Both the position numbers and the translations under genes were made by a program. The notes under the pieces were generated by a model. It ran no database searches and had not been told where the DNA came from. It saw only the letters and a list, made by a program, of their open reading frames with translations. A DNA stretch of 64,000 nt from the NCBI GenBank assembly GCA_025786725.1, contig JAHLTZ010000026.1, positions 331,129-395,128 on the forward strand, in the 5' to 3' direction. This document shows, in pieces, positions 1 through 10,692 of the stretch. The stretch is from Syncephalis fuscata (lineage: Eukaryota > Zoopagomycota > Zoopagomycetes > Zoopagales > Piptocephalidaceae). Within the stretch, counting starts at the first letter, position 1. Each line of letters starts with the position of its first letter.

Positions 1-353
1 ATTACTAGTACATTTAATCTAATGTAATGTAAATATTAGATTATTGGTATATGTACTACTGTAGTGACACAATGGCAAGTACGACGAAAGACACGTTCAT
101 CCTTAGAAGGAAGAGGAACCGCTTTTTGTTAATAATGCTTCTTCACCAGATAGTCAGTCTTACTATCATTCTATGTCATCATCAAATTGATGGATACTCA
201 TTGAACACATCGTATATACACACAAATACACACACATATATATATTAAACGTACTCGGTACAAATAAACAATACCAATATTTTTATTTTTAATATCATTG
301 TAAAAGTAGAAACAGTACAGCAAAGTGTAATTACACTTCAGTGACATACGTAT
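1..353. other. Left-edge stretch without a supported gene
   Basis: I see no convincing gene here. A plus-strand open frame at 51-248 is low complexity and ends in an ACAC/ATAT run. It could instead be the 3' end of a gene lying mostly to the left of the window. The stretch holds the 3' flank of the minus-strand TLDc gene, whose stop codon is at 354-356. Confidence 0.4.
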
Positions 354-2182
354 TTATTGCAAAGCCCATATTTCTATATGAGCACAGGTAAATGTCTCAT
401 GAGTTGATAGTTGTGGATTATCAAAGGTGGCACACGGCATACTTGAGCCATTATCAAAACTACTATCAATCCATAGACCAAATTTGCCATTACTAATGTC
501 ATTGATAGTGTTGATAGATAGGATATTAGTATTGTGTCATTCGTTATTGTGTTGTTATCCCAACACTTACTCAACACCCATAGCAATGTAATTAGGCTCA
601 GTCATAATGGAATAGTCATTTTTGCCCGTCCATGAATACACTTCAAGTTTATCTTTACCATTAGACGGATCTTGATCTAATTGCCATAAAAGCTAGTATC
701 AAACGTATTAGTATATTAATAACTATATAGGATTATTATTTATATGGTTATTATTACCATTCACCAGATCCATAACAGCCAATATGTGGTTTAAATGATT
801 CAGTAGCATATCCACCAAATATCTAATAGTATTGGTTAATAAACAGCCATATCATTATTAATATTATGAATCTAATTACTTTGTTTTCTTCATCTTGAAT
901 GGCTAGAATAATTGGACCTTTGTTCTCTACACGATTTAGCATGGTAGTAAAACTAATGCCATGTTGATCAAGACTATACAAAAGAGACCATCGCCGAGAT
1001 AAACGTTGTAATGGTGGTAGTTTTAAACGAAGCTACAATAAAAATGATTCATTAATACATTAATATATTGTTGTTAATAGTTACCTGAGATGCTATCCTA
1101 GTTGTTAATACACGCGGACAGTCTGAATATCGACCTATTAGATCAACTTGAGGTGGTGGCACCATAGTACTTGAATGACTGGTGCCTGTATGCATGGGTG
1201 ATCGAGGAGGATATGGATCGTTGAATGTACCCAGGGTCATTGGAGATCTAGGAAAGACGGCAATACTATGACGTGGTTTAGTATAAAGATTGTCTTTAGA
1301 TTGCTCTGGTGTAATAGATCCTGATATATAGGATTTACTACGAGATTTAAATAATGGTTTACGTCCAAACCACCAACTGCCCATTTCCTCTTTATCACTC
1401 TCTGTATTCTGTTCATCTCTATCTGTCTTTTGAACATGATCAACCTCACTATCTTCAATTCTACCATGACTAGGCATAGCATCCAGCGATAAGGTCGATC
1501 CCCGTTTATAATGATTTGACGGGTCTACATGCGTAAACTTTACTTGACCGCCCCGTGAAAACCGTGTCGTGGGAGACATCGTTGTCCAGGTGTATTCCGA
1601 ATGTTCCTCCACTGGACTGGCCGCCAATACAAATGACGATGTCGAGTGTCGTTGTCCACGTCGCAGGGCAACATAAGGCGAGCTCTTTGGCGTTGAGTGC
1701 GGGGCCGGTAAAGGAGAAGTGGGTGCCGATGACTCAGTCGGTGACTCACATAGCACTAGTGAAGATGTGCTTGTGGCCGGTAGACCGCCGCTAGTTATTT
1801 GTACCGGCTCTGAAATAGTCGACAGAGAACGAGAGAACCCATGACTAGTATCGGGCGGCGATCTCGATATCACCTGGACTTGTTGGTGCGAGTGAGCCGT
1901 GGTGGCCGTCGTTTGTTGTGACGAGCCGTAGATTAGATCGCGAACAAATCGACCAAAAGCACCACCACTAACCGGTGCACTGTTGTGACTGCGTGTTGTA
2001 GTTGTGGTGATAGCACCCGTTGAAGCGGGTGGCTGTGGGCTACTGGCACTGCTGTGACCATATTTGCCGCTGTTATGGTCACTATCGTCTGTGGTAGCAC
2101 GATGACCCACCGGCATAGACTGGCTTCGGATAGCCTGGCGCTTCCAAGGGTCCAGTATACGCTTAGTATCAGTTTCAGTCAT
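354..2182 (-). CDS. TLDc-domain protein (OXR1 family), long disordered N-terminus
   Basis: TLDc proteins are linked to oxidation resistance and to regulation of the V-ATPase. Five exons are visible: 2182-1085, 1032-880, 822-758, 692-571 and 492-354. The first about 365 residues are Ser/Thr/Pro-rich and look disordered. The TLDc domain follows, with the hallmarks WSLLYSLDQHGIS, GYATESFKPH, GSGE, LWQLDQDP and, near the end, GLWIDSSFDNGSSMPCATF and IEIWALQ. The junction of exons 3 and 4 is out of frame by one base: four T are present near 688 where five would give the expected CFLWQLD. I read this as a sequence error rather than decay, because both sides are well conserved. The family call is firm; which TLDc paralogue it is (Oxr1-type or other) is not. 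Confidence 0.85.
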
Positions 2183-2959
2183 TGCAGTAAAAGGCTCAAT
2201 AGGCGGTATTTAAAAGGAAATAGATCACGACGAGCAGCAGGTGCGATATAAACAAAAAGAAACAAAGAATAGAATGCTGCCAACGCGAAACACGGCCTCC
2301 ACCAGCACTAGACGCTTTTATATTGGCTGTCGTTATGGCTAACAACAATAATAACACGGCCAATGATATTCATACTCTATGCTAAACTACCATATACACA
2401 GCCGTTGACTCAATACTGCCCCCACCAACGTACCAATACGAAGAATGACTACTGACAAGCCGCAATGCTGATAGACTACTATTGCTATTACTGCTACTAT
2501 CGCTGCTACCGTCCAATAGACGATAAAAGGATTAATGATGCACTGTATCCGGAAAGTCTTTTGTGCATAAGCTGCCGAAGCAGAATAAAAAAGGAGTAAC
2601 AAAAGTTAAGCGATAGAGTGAAGAGAGGAAGTGTAAAAATAGACAACTGGTAAAGTGAAATATAATACAAAATGGGGCATTCATATAATTGAGACCGGAT
2701 GTGGTTAAATGTGTTGTTTAATTATGATATTGAATGTGTAACATACGTATCATATTGGATGGATGGTTGGTTATGAATCAATAAACTGTCATGACTTATT
2801 AATGAATATATCAGTGTTATTGATACATTGACCTATTCTATAGACTATATAGATTGTTTACCAATTTATTGGTTGTAACTCAGTTTATTTTCTGGCGAAA
2901 GGGCCTGTAGTATTGGTGTAGCTCTCTTTCTTTTTTGGTTCTCGTTCTATTTCAGTCCA
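2183..2959. promoter_or_regulatory. Shared upstream region of two divergent genes
   Basis: This 777-nt stretch separates the starts of the minus-strand TLDc gene and the plus-strand lipid kinase, so both promoters must lie here. A minus-strand frame at 2387-2602 (71 codons) has a hydrophobic start but no visible relative or splice context, and I do not call it. Confidence 0.4.
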
Positions 2960-4420
2960 ATGAATTCTAACGACATGCCTAGCCAGAGAAAAGTAGCGTT
3001 TATTGTTAATGGCGTGGCTGGCGGCGGTAAAGGCTATGCTGTATGGAATGAAGTAAGAACTGTAAATACTTCAAGTATGTTCAATTGATAGCGTCTACAT
3101 TAGGTTAAACCACTAGTGGAGGCTGATTATCCATTAGGATATACTATGGCTTCCACTGAACGATCGGGCCATGCTATTGAATTGGCACAATCATTCGTTA
3201 CAGATGGTATGTATAGGGTAGATAATAGATATGAGTGTATTGATTATGATAGTATAGGATATGAATTAATTGTAGCCATTGGTGGAGATGGCACTATTAA
3301 TCAAGTCATTAATGGCTATTTATTAGCAGGTGGTAAAGAACGTGGCACTGTTATAGGAGTGATGTCAGGTGGCAAGTAACATGGATGAATGATGATCGGT
3401 ATCGATAGTAACACACTACATTAGGCACAGGAGGTGATTTTATACGTTCATTAAATATGAATAAATTAACATCAAAGATGGCATGGGCAGGTATCTATAG
3501 ATGTGCACTATGCATGATTAACACTGTTCTATTTAGGAGGCGGTCAAGGAAGGAAAGACGATGGCCGTTGATGTAGGCTTGGCCACGTATAGACCAGTAC
3601 CCGAACCGGTATCGACAGCATCTCATGAAGAACAACGATACTTTATCAATATCTGCAGTCTAGGCATGACGTAAGTTATATAGAGGATCAACATCAGTAG
3701 GTTGTAACTATATCATAATGTGCTATTAGAGCGGAGGTAGTTAAAAGTGTAGAAAACAGATCTTTGTTAAAGAAATGGAGTAGATCATTTGCTTATTGGG
3801 TGCAAGGTGTACTTACGCATTTGCCGTATTATCCATTACATCCGGTGACTCTTTCATGGTCATCACCGAGTATGAGTTCGGCCGATGTTGCCAGTGATAG
3901 TGCGCATTCACCGACGGCTACCATTATAAAGGAGAAGGTGAAGCTCTATTTTGCGGCTATTTGTAATGGACAGTATTTTGGTGGTGGTATGCGAGTGGCA
4001 CCCGATGCACAACTATCCAGCGGTAGGGTAAGTACTTTTAGCATAGATATTGTTGTTATTAATGCTTGCTGATATAGCTTGAGTTGGTGCGTGTACGGGA
4101 TATTAATTTATATCGTGCCCTTGCGCACATTATTCCTGGCCTTAAAGAAGGACAAGTATTAACGAAGGCTGGTCCTGCCCATGCTGTATCGGCCTCATGT
4201 ACAACTTTTAAAGCCGAGCCTGACCCATTGGACGAATCTTTTACTTCGACATTTATTGAGCTCGATGGAGAGTTTGTTGGTAAGTCATGGCTAATGATAG
4301 ACGCATTATAATAACATTTATAGGATAGGTACACTTCCCATGGAAGCATCGGTTATTAATGAGGCAGTTTTACTTCGTATGCCTAATTCTAATTCTGATT
4401 CTAATTTTGATTCTATTTAA
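2960..4420 (+). CDS. Diacylglycerol/sphingosine kinase-type lipid kinase
   Basis: This is a lipid kinase of the DAGK catalytic family, expected to phosphorylate a diacylglycerol, sphingoid or related lipid with ATP. The nucleotide-binding part shows FIVNGVAGGGKG near the start, IGGDGTINQVINGYL (the GGDGT motif) and SGGTGGDFIRSL. A C-terminal DGEFVGTLPMEASV motif matches the family end. Exons run 2960-3052, 3104-3371, 3425 to about 3495, about 3536-3670, 3730-4027, 4078-4279 and 4329-4420. Intron 2 fits a GC-AG intron (G|GCAAGT at 3372), which restores the GGTGGDF motif. Intron 3 is ambiguous: the GT donor after GCATGGGCAG leaves the next exon out of frame unless a GC donor just before it or the later AAG acceptor is used. 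No membrane segment or signal peptide is evident. The exact lipid substrate cannot be told from sequence. It converges with the next gene, with 10 nt between the two stop codons. Confidence 0.85.
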
Positions 4421-4430
4421 TACTACAATT

Positions 4431-5354
4431 TTATTCATCATCATCATCTTCTTCTTCTTCTTCTTCTTCTTCGTTATCGGATGCAAAGTGAATATGTTCG
4501 CGTTTCTGTTTGTATTTGCGTTTTTTCAATAACTTTCTTTGTTTAACTTTATCGGAATCGATTAGTTCAGATAGTTCTATTGGCTGTTTATCTGTCTTCA
4601 TAATTACTCCACTAACAGTGTTATTGATATGTGATGCCTTTCGTTTACGTCCATAATCGGTAGTTTGATGAGTGCCCATTAACATTTGTTGATTGGTGTT
4701 TATATGGATATCATTAGGATTAGACTGCATTTGGTGCTTTTCTTCTCTTAATCTATCTCTATAAGCAATATACTCTTGTTTTAATTGTAGCCAGTCGTGC
4801 CTATATCGAATAGCTGGTTATAAATAGCTTTTTACACTTTACACCTTGCTTACTGGCTCATTATCCGTGTATCGCTCAATTCTTTACGTAATGCTGCTAG
4901 TGATGAGGGCACCTCTGAGCTTTTACTAACTGAGACTTCATTGACTTGTAATTTATCTATTCAGTGATAAGTTATATATATATATATATATATATCTAAT
5001 AACAATTGACTGTTCATTGTCTTACAAAGAGTTGTTTGAGATTGCAACTGGTCAATAAACTGTTTTGCTAATAAAGCGTTTTTAAACTGAATAAAGCACC
5101 AGTCGCGTAAACGTCCTTGTTCATTACGTGGAAATTCAATACATTGAACTGTGTCTGTTCCTATAGCTGCTTCTACACTGTTACATATTTTCTCTTCAGT
5201 CTTCCAGGCTGTTGGTAATTGCTCCTATTACATAGATTGGCGTCTATTGGTATACTCAAGCTATTATTTATCTACCATCTCTTACCAGATACACACTGCC
5301 TGCAATTACCTCTTTATCTTCGTTTGTACTAATTAAAGTAGTAGCAGTAGACAT
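4431..5354 (-). CDS. LARP7-like RRM protein lacking the La motif
   Basis: This is a predicted RNA-binding protein of about 245 residues. Exons are 5354-5286, 5224 to about 5029, a middle exon around 4960-4858, and a last exon from about 4808 to 4431. Residues about 18-90 form an RRM: VYLEQLP (RNP2-like strand) and RLRDWCFIQFKNALLAKQF (RNP1-like). A later segment, DWLQLKQEYIAYRD, then TVSGVIMK and a final KREHIHFASD resemble the linker and C-terminus of vertebrate LARP7 (family pattern W-x-x-LK-x-EY, then SGVIVK, then HIRF). No La motif precedes the RRM and the second, xRRM, domain is missing or reduced to a Lys-rich stub. The protein ends in about 15 acidic residues. The RRM is fairly safe; LARP7 kinship is inferred from short motifs and needs a profile search. 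Introns contain long AT repeats. Confidence 0.5.
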
Positions 5355-5659
5355 GATTCATTAATAAAGGATAGGTTGGAATATCAGTTAATTTCGATCA
5401 ATAGTGGTGTTTGTTATGTTACTAATTAGTAAAAAGGATTTGGCTTAGGTGAAGTACATATTCAACCCAATATTTTTTAGTTCAGTTTTCTATTGATACT
5501 GAAAAATACTATTATCATTACACTTATTATTTCATTTTAATTTCTGCGTAAAGCTTTAGTATGATTTATATGCTATAATAGTATAACGATTTTAGCTACA
5601 AACCAACAAACCATGATGTTAATAAATATATCGATCTGCACATTACTATAATTGCAACA

Positions 5660-5900
5660 TACTACAGCGAACTAGAACTGGCATATCATCCACCATGGCT
5701 ATACTGGCTACAAAAGTCACGAGGATGATACAGATACCAACAATAAAGAGCTTCATGGTGATACTGATTTATTAAGACAAACAAGTAGAATAGACAATAG
5801 ATTGTGGTGGTAGAAAGTAGTGTGTGTGGGTAATACTATTAGTTGCTTGTGTGTATTGTGTGTCCTATTTAAGTCTATGGCTATACTGGAATATCAATAT
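5660..5900 (-). repeat. Duplicated exon 1 plus promoter, copy A
   Basis: Copy A of a dispersed duplication whose other copy lies at about 38115-38330. Similarity covers the signal-peptide exon and some 130 nt of upstream flank, including a CTATTTAAgTCTAT block that reads as a TATA-like element on the minus strand. Confidence 0.6.
5663..5756 (-). pseudogene. Lone signal-peptide exon of the micro-exon family
   Basis: This 94-nt exon begins with ATG at 5756, encodes a hydrophobic signal sequence (MKLFIVGICIILVTFVAS then IAMVDDMP), and ends in phase 1 before a GTATGT donor. It is clearly paralogous to the exon at 38209-38117: about 60 nt around the ATG and the GTGGATG region align, and the similarity continues into the upstream flank. 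Unlike the other two copies, I find no run of AG-NNN-GT motifs after it. Only about 300 nt remain before the next minus-strand gene begins, so it may be a truncated, non-functional copy. Confidence 0.55.
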
Positions 5901-6064
5901 AATGTATTGTATAAACTATATTGTTGATGCGCAATGTAAACCAATAGCAGCACATTTATATGATAGTTCGAGACTTGCGTATGCCAATATATCGATGGCG
6001 CAATAGTATACAACCAAATCTTTGCTTTAACCTGTTCAACATTTACGCAGATGGCACAGTATTC

Positions 6065-6421
6065 TCAGCATCCGGTACATATGCGGTAGAATATATATGT
6101 AAACCTGTATCTTTTTACACAATTCAACTGTTTAATGAAAATGTGCATTGGTTCAGTAAAAACAGGAATAATGTCTTTGTTGCCACTTTTACCAACTAGC
6201 TCAGTCTCCAACATTTGTATGCATACCAAACAGCGCACAGCACCAATGCAGTAACAATTCTGATGCGTTAGGATATGGCCATTATCACAAAAACGAAAGA
6301 TACCATTTAAAAAATGTATTGTTATAGTGTTAAATATACGAATAGTAACAGTTAGTACACTAGCATTATTTAAACAATTGACTAAAAAATAAATTAAATT
6401 AATATTATATAACGCTATCAT
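6065..6421 (-). CDS. Hypothetical 118-codon ORF, doubtful
   Basis: An uninterrupted minus-strand frame with a hydrophobic start and a Cys-containing middle (FRFCDNGHILTHQNCYCIGA). I recognise no family. It sits just 3' of a damaged kinase gene in an otherwise gene-poor stretch. It could be a small secreted protein, an exon of something larger, or chance. Confidence 0.2.
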   Translation of the reverse strand: MIALYNINLIYFLVNCLNNASVLTVTIRIFNTITIHFLNGIFRFCDNGHILTHQNCYCIGAVRCLVCIQMLETELVGKSGNKDIIPVFTEPMHIFIKQLNCVKRYRFTYIFYRICTGC

Positions 6422-6429
6422 GATGATTT

Positions 6430-8580
6430 ATTAAAATAAAGCATTTAAAAGTTTTTAGCTAGTAAAATACTAGTCAGTGTAAATGTCACACAATTGGCAT
6501 CTACTTACAATGCTTGAAATCTTTAACCGATCTTCATTTGTAAACGATTCATTTGATATTGATTGTTTTAAAATTTGCTAAGCCATTGGTAATAATGCAT
6601 CTAATAGCGTTGATATTGTTAACGGCTTTTGCGCTAATAGCTGGATTACTGTTGTTGGTAAAGCTGCTGTTTTAGACACTTCCTGAATTATTGCTGGTAT
6701 TGACTCGCTTGTGTCATCTAATTGCAATATCTTTTTGTTGCTTTCTTGTGTTCTTCAACTAATTGTAGTCTGGCAGTTTTTTTGGTTGTTTAAAAAACCA
6801 AGAACTAGCCAACGCTTGATCCACCGTTAAACAAGTATTGCAATTGATATCGAGTAGATCAGGCATTAGCTCTTGACCTGTAATAATAGTAATAGCTGCT
6901 ATTTACATCAATACTATTATATTTGTGTACTACCTTTATTTAAAAAATGATTTCATTGACCAGGAAAAGGTAGCGGTTCGGTTAAAAGCCTTATAATATA
7001 TTGTTCACGCATTTTGCAAATACTACAAAAATGACTGCCTAAATAAATACTATATTAGCACAAATGCATATGCTGTTTATATGTGTCTACCTAATAGTAG
7101 AATGTGAAGTACTATACCAAGACTCCACATATCCACTTCTTTTCCATAACCCTCCTCAGCAAACTGCGAATTTAGCATGTTTTGCAAAAAAGGATTTAAA
7201 TCAAGTATAGCTGCAACTATTTTGTCTTTAGATTTGGCCTTAAAATTATATCTGGAGCAGCAAATCCAGGTGTTCCACATGTGTCAATAAAATATGGTTT
7301 TTTTCGGTAAGCATCTGCACCAAACCAAAATCTGAGACTACTACAGTGGGATTGGTACAATGTTGCTTCAAGAGAAAAACATTCGGCTAACGTTAAAAAG
7401 TTAAATGCTGTTAAAAACAATATAATGTAACTTCTCTACTTACTTTGATGTCCAGTGATATTTAATTAATATGCTGGTTATAGTAGTAATGTATATATTA
7501 ATAGTTATGGTTATGTACTTACCCTAATGAACAATATTTCTATAATGAAGACACTAAATTTATATAAGCAGTGTATTATTGAATTTTAGTAAAAACTTAC
7601 CTTTACTCCGTTCAGCAATTGCGTAAAAATGTACTTTGACTCTGTTTCAGACAGCGGTGCGTATCGCATGTAGTAGTCAAACAGATCACCACCGAGAGCA
7701 TACTCAAAACCATATATGTATTTTTCTTGGTCACTCCAGTGTTCAAAAGCTGTACAACATTTTTGTGTCTTTAAAAAGGCTTTAACAATTTAATTTCTTG
7801 CCTTATATTATTGGGATTGTTGTCGTCCTCCAAATGCTTAATTCGATCATTGCTGACTATTTTAATAGCAATAGGTGTATGATTGTTGCGCGTGTAACCT
7901 GAAATAACATATTCATACCTGCCGCTATTGTTCATATTTTAACAATGCAGTTAAATAGTATTAAAGACCTACGGTGCAATTACTCTACTGCTCAAAACAT
8001 ACTTGTTTTAATTATCTTGATTACCAAAAGCGTTAAATTAATATAGTTACAATTGCAAACATTATACTTCATCATACTCGTCGCTTTCATCGTCCTTATA
8101 AACTTGAATGGAAATCAGTGTGTATATATTGAAAGTAGCTAGTAATAACAGAAATTAGGCAGTTACTAGCATGAAGAAACACTTACTAGGACATCCAGGT
8201 ATACGGAAATAGCTATCAAAGTAATTCTCGCACGTATAATTTGGTTGAATTTTTTCGTCATTGACTATGGAATTAATTAGTTGTTGCATGTAAAAATTAT
8301 ATTCGTGACCCACCAACTATTACAGAGTTGCTTATATTCTAAAATAAAAACATTAATATGAATACAGCTAGACACAGTTGGCCTATCTGAAACTAAATAA
8401 TATTGACAATCTAAATAACGATTGTTAGCTAGCATCATCAAAATGCTATTAAGATACAATCTATTACTTACACGATATATACGAAAGTGTTTGGAACAAA
8501 TGCGCTTTTCACTCAATACGTAGTCACTAAAATATGCAATAGATTGCTAACAGGTGATGCTATAATAAATCCACACTATT
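6430..8580 (-). pseudogene. Damaged FHA-domain Ser/Thr kinase gene (Chk2/Rad53-like)
   Basis: Fragments of an FHA domain and of a protein kinase domain occur in order on the minus strand. FHA: DYVLSEKRICSKHFRIYR at about 8535-8480, then NISNSVIVGGSRI around 8345-8300. Kinase: TPIAIKIVSNDRIK (VAIK-type lysine, about 7880), RHKNVVQL (about 7770), EYALGGDLFDYYMRY, PTVVVSDFGL (about 7340), DTCGTPGFAAPDII (about 7260), YGKEVDMWSLGIVLH (about 7115) and VDQALASSWFF (about 6800). The combination fits the Chk2/Rad53/Cds1 checkpoint kinases. The pieces lie in different frames, with a nonsense codon just before RHKNVVQL, and the HRD loop reads SLD. Because intact genes in this window also show single-base deletions, some breaks may be sequence error. 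The density, the stop and the altered HRD favour real decay. Confidence 0.6.
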
Positions 8581-8667
8581 TATCAAAGTAAATTACAACC
8601 GACTACACAATCTTTAAAATTACGAATGAAAAACTCTAAATAAACAGTTACAATTAATTTGTTTTGT

Positions 8668-9107
8668 TTAAAATGCAATTATCTGTTTTTCATCATCAAA
8701 TGCTTCAACCCACACAATTGTTCCTTCTTTTTCTCTTTGTCTAAACTGTCCCAACAGTGAACATTTTTGATAAACAACCCTTTCTCGCTGGAAATCCGAT
8801 ATTGCAGTTAAACCAGAATCAAATGGGATAAAAAAGCTGGAGGATAAGAGCATGAGATATCATTACCTACAACAGAGACACTTGCGTGCATGAACGATGC
8901 TGGACTAGCAAAAGCAGAAACAAAACGCTGAGCTAATGCAGTAGTATTTGGAACATACGTTGGAGTAACGGTAGTAGATGTCGTCTTTTCTGCATTTCTG
9001 AAAGGTATTGGAGCTGACATGGATGCAGTATTTACGGCATAATCGTTTACATCTCTGTTAGTATTTACTACCAAATTAGATAAAGGCAGCTTATCAAAGG
9101 CAGACAT
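8668..9107 (-). CDS. Two-exon ORF of unknown function, possibly N-terminal part of the FHA-kinase gene
   Basis: A Ser/Thr-rich first exon starts with MSAFDKLPLSNLVVN at 9107 and ends at a GTAATG donor near 8868. A second exon starting after CAG at about 8790 reads RERVVYQKCSLLGQFRQ and ends IVWVEAFDDEKQIIAF followed by a stop. I recognise no family. It lies directly upstream of, and on the same strand as, the damaged FHA kinase, so it may be that gene's N-terminus. It may equally be a separate short gene of about 120 residues. Confidence 0.35.
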
Positions 9108-10692
9108 AAGTCGAGGCTAAACAACGTAAAATAGCTTTAAAAATAAAGTAAGACGTTTGTTTGTATAAGACGGCAATGAAATAAAATTATAATGGTTTAA
9201 ATATTTTATTTTCTGTTAACCGAAAGCGCCAATACTATTACATTTGAATGACGCTTATTACAAAGTCTTAAAAAATGTATAGCCATCAATAGTGTGCATT
9301 ATTTAGAAAACATCAACGCGTTGATAATAGTTCTAAAAACGGGTCTATTCAAACCAGCTCCATTTGTTAGTACAGATGTATCTATTTTTTATCTTCACAT
9401 GTTAATTGGCTCTAATTTAATCGCATTTCCAAGTGTCATATTAATTATTATTATCTAAGTGTCATGCAATTGACAGCATTCTATACAAAACTCTTAATTT
9501 TTATTTTTAATTACAAAATACAACAAAGTATTGTCCAGTCTAAATATACTAATTTAAGCTATTGTTACAAGTTAAATTAATTTAATAATAATAATAATTT
9601 TTATCAAATTAATATTAGAACATTTGACTAAGCTACTACTACTATTTCTTTTCTCTTTTAGTTACTTGAGCAATGTTACATCTTTTTATTACTGATGTTA
9701 TAACAACATCATTTTTTAATGAATTAAAATCAAACTAAGTGTTGTAATAAGAAACAATAGCATCTATTGAGCTATTACAATTGTTGGTGTATATCCAATA
9801 ATTAGATATGTACTTAATGCTTTTGTTTGTACATTTTTTGACTTTACATTTGAAAATACAACAACATCGTCTACAATTGCCAATAAGCTTAAACCTGTCA
9901 ACGGCAATCCTTAATTCTTTGATACTGGTAAATATGACCCCTTCAAACAGTTTGTTAAACATTGCAAGTGATTGAAAGATGCAATTAGACTATTTCAGCT
10001 ACTTGTGACACACTGTGACGATTAGCAATTTAATGGCTATCGTCTTGTTTACGCTTACTTCTATCGCCTAAGCATTAGTAACCACTAATTAATTGCTTAC
10101 CTTGGTATAACACGGGCCTGATGCTATTATAACATAAACAATAAGTAATCATTCTTTTAATTATCGACTACCACAGCTAAGCTTTAACAACTAAATAACA
10201 CGTGCAACTAAAGCGGAGAAAAGAATATAGAGCCAAGGATATAGAAAGTGAACTAAAATCTTTAGTAATAATTTAAAAACGGTGTATGTTTCAAATATCT
10301 CCTACTTATTTACTAAATTATTTACTTTGTTGTAATTAAATGTCAATCTTCAACATTTTGCTCTAGTTTTTGTTTCTTTATTTGGCTATATCAATTAAGT
10401 AATTTCTACTGTCTATTTAACTCAGCAAAGGCACAAGCTGTTTGTGATTGCAAATAGCAATTCTCCATGTGGCAGTAATTATTGCTTTAATGGTAAAAAG
10501 GCTGAGTTATATGGATATATATATGTATCTCCACACGTTCTTGATACTGAATAAGAGTTATCCAAAATTTTAAATATTTTTATAGTAATAGACAAAAAGA
10601 AGCTATTATAAAAGTCCATATTGGCGCCGCTGCTCTGCTCCAACTACTTTCCTCAATCTTTATTTTTACGCTAGCTCAATCAAAACGCCATC
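9108..10692. other. Gene-poor AT-rich stretch
   Basis: No supported gene. A minus-strand frame at 9735-9962 (75 codons, Cys/Lys-rich, begins MFNKLFEGVIFTSIKELRIA) weakly recalls the N-terminal zinc-binding part of Mutator-like transposases, but it is too short to call. The right end must hold the promoter of the plus-strand secreted kinase-like gene. Confidence 0.35.

Noticed and set aside
51-248. 65-codon plus-strand frame at the left edge
   Set aside because: Low complexity, ends in a CACA/TATA run, no recognisable domain; at most the tail of a gene outside the window.
2387-2602. Hydrophobic 71-codon minus-strand frame between two divergent genes
   Set aside because: No relative recognised, no splice or upstream context; lies where two promoters are expected.
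9735-9962. Possible transposase N-terminus (minus strand)
   Set aside because: Only 75 codons, with a weak resemblance to Mutator-like elements and no terminal repeats or catalytic core nearby.
10035-10060. AG-NN-GTAAGC unit on the minus strand resembling a micro-exon
   Set aside because: Isolated, 2 nt long (not a multiple of 3) and without neighbours in register.
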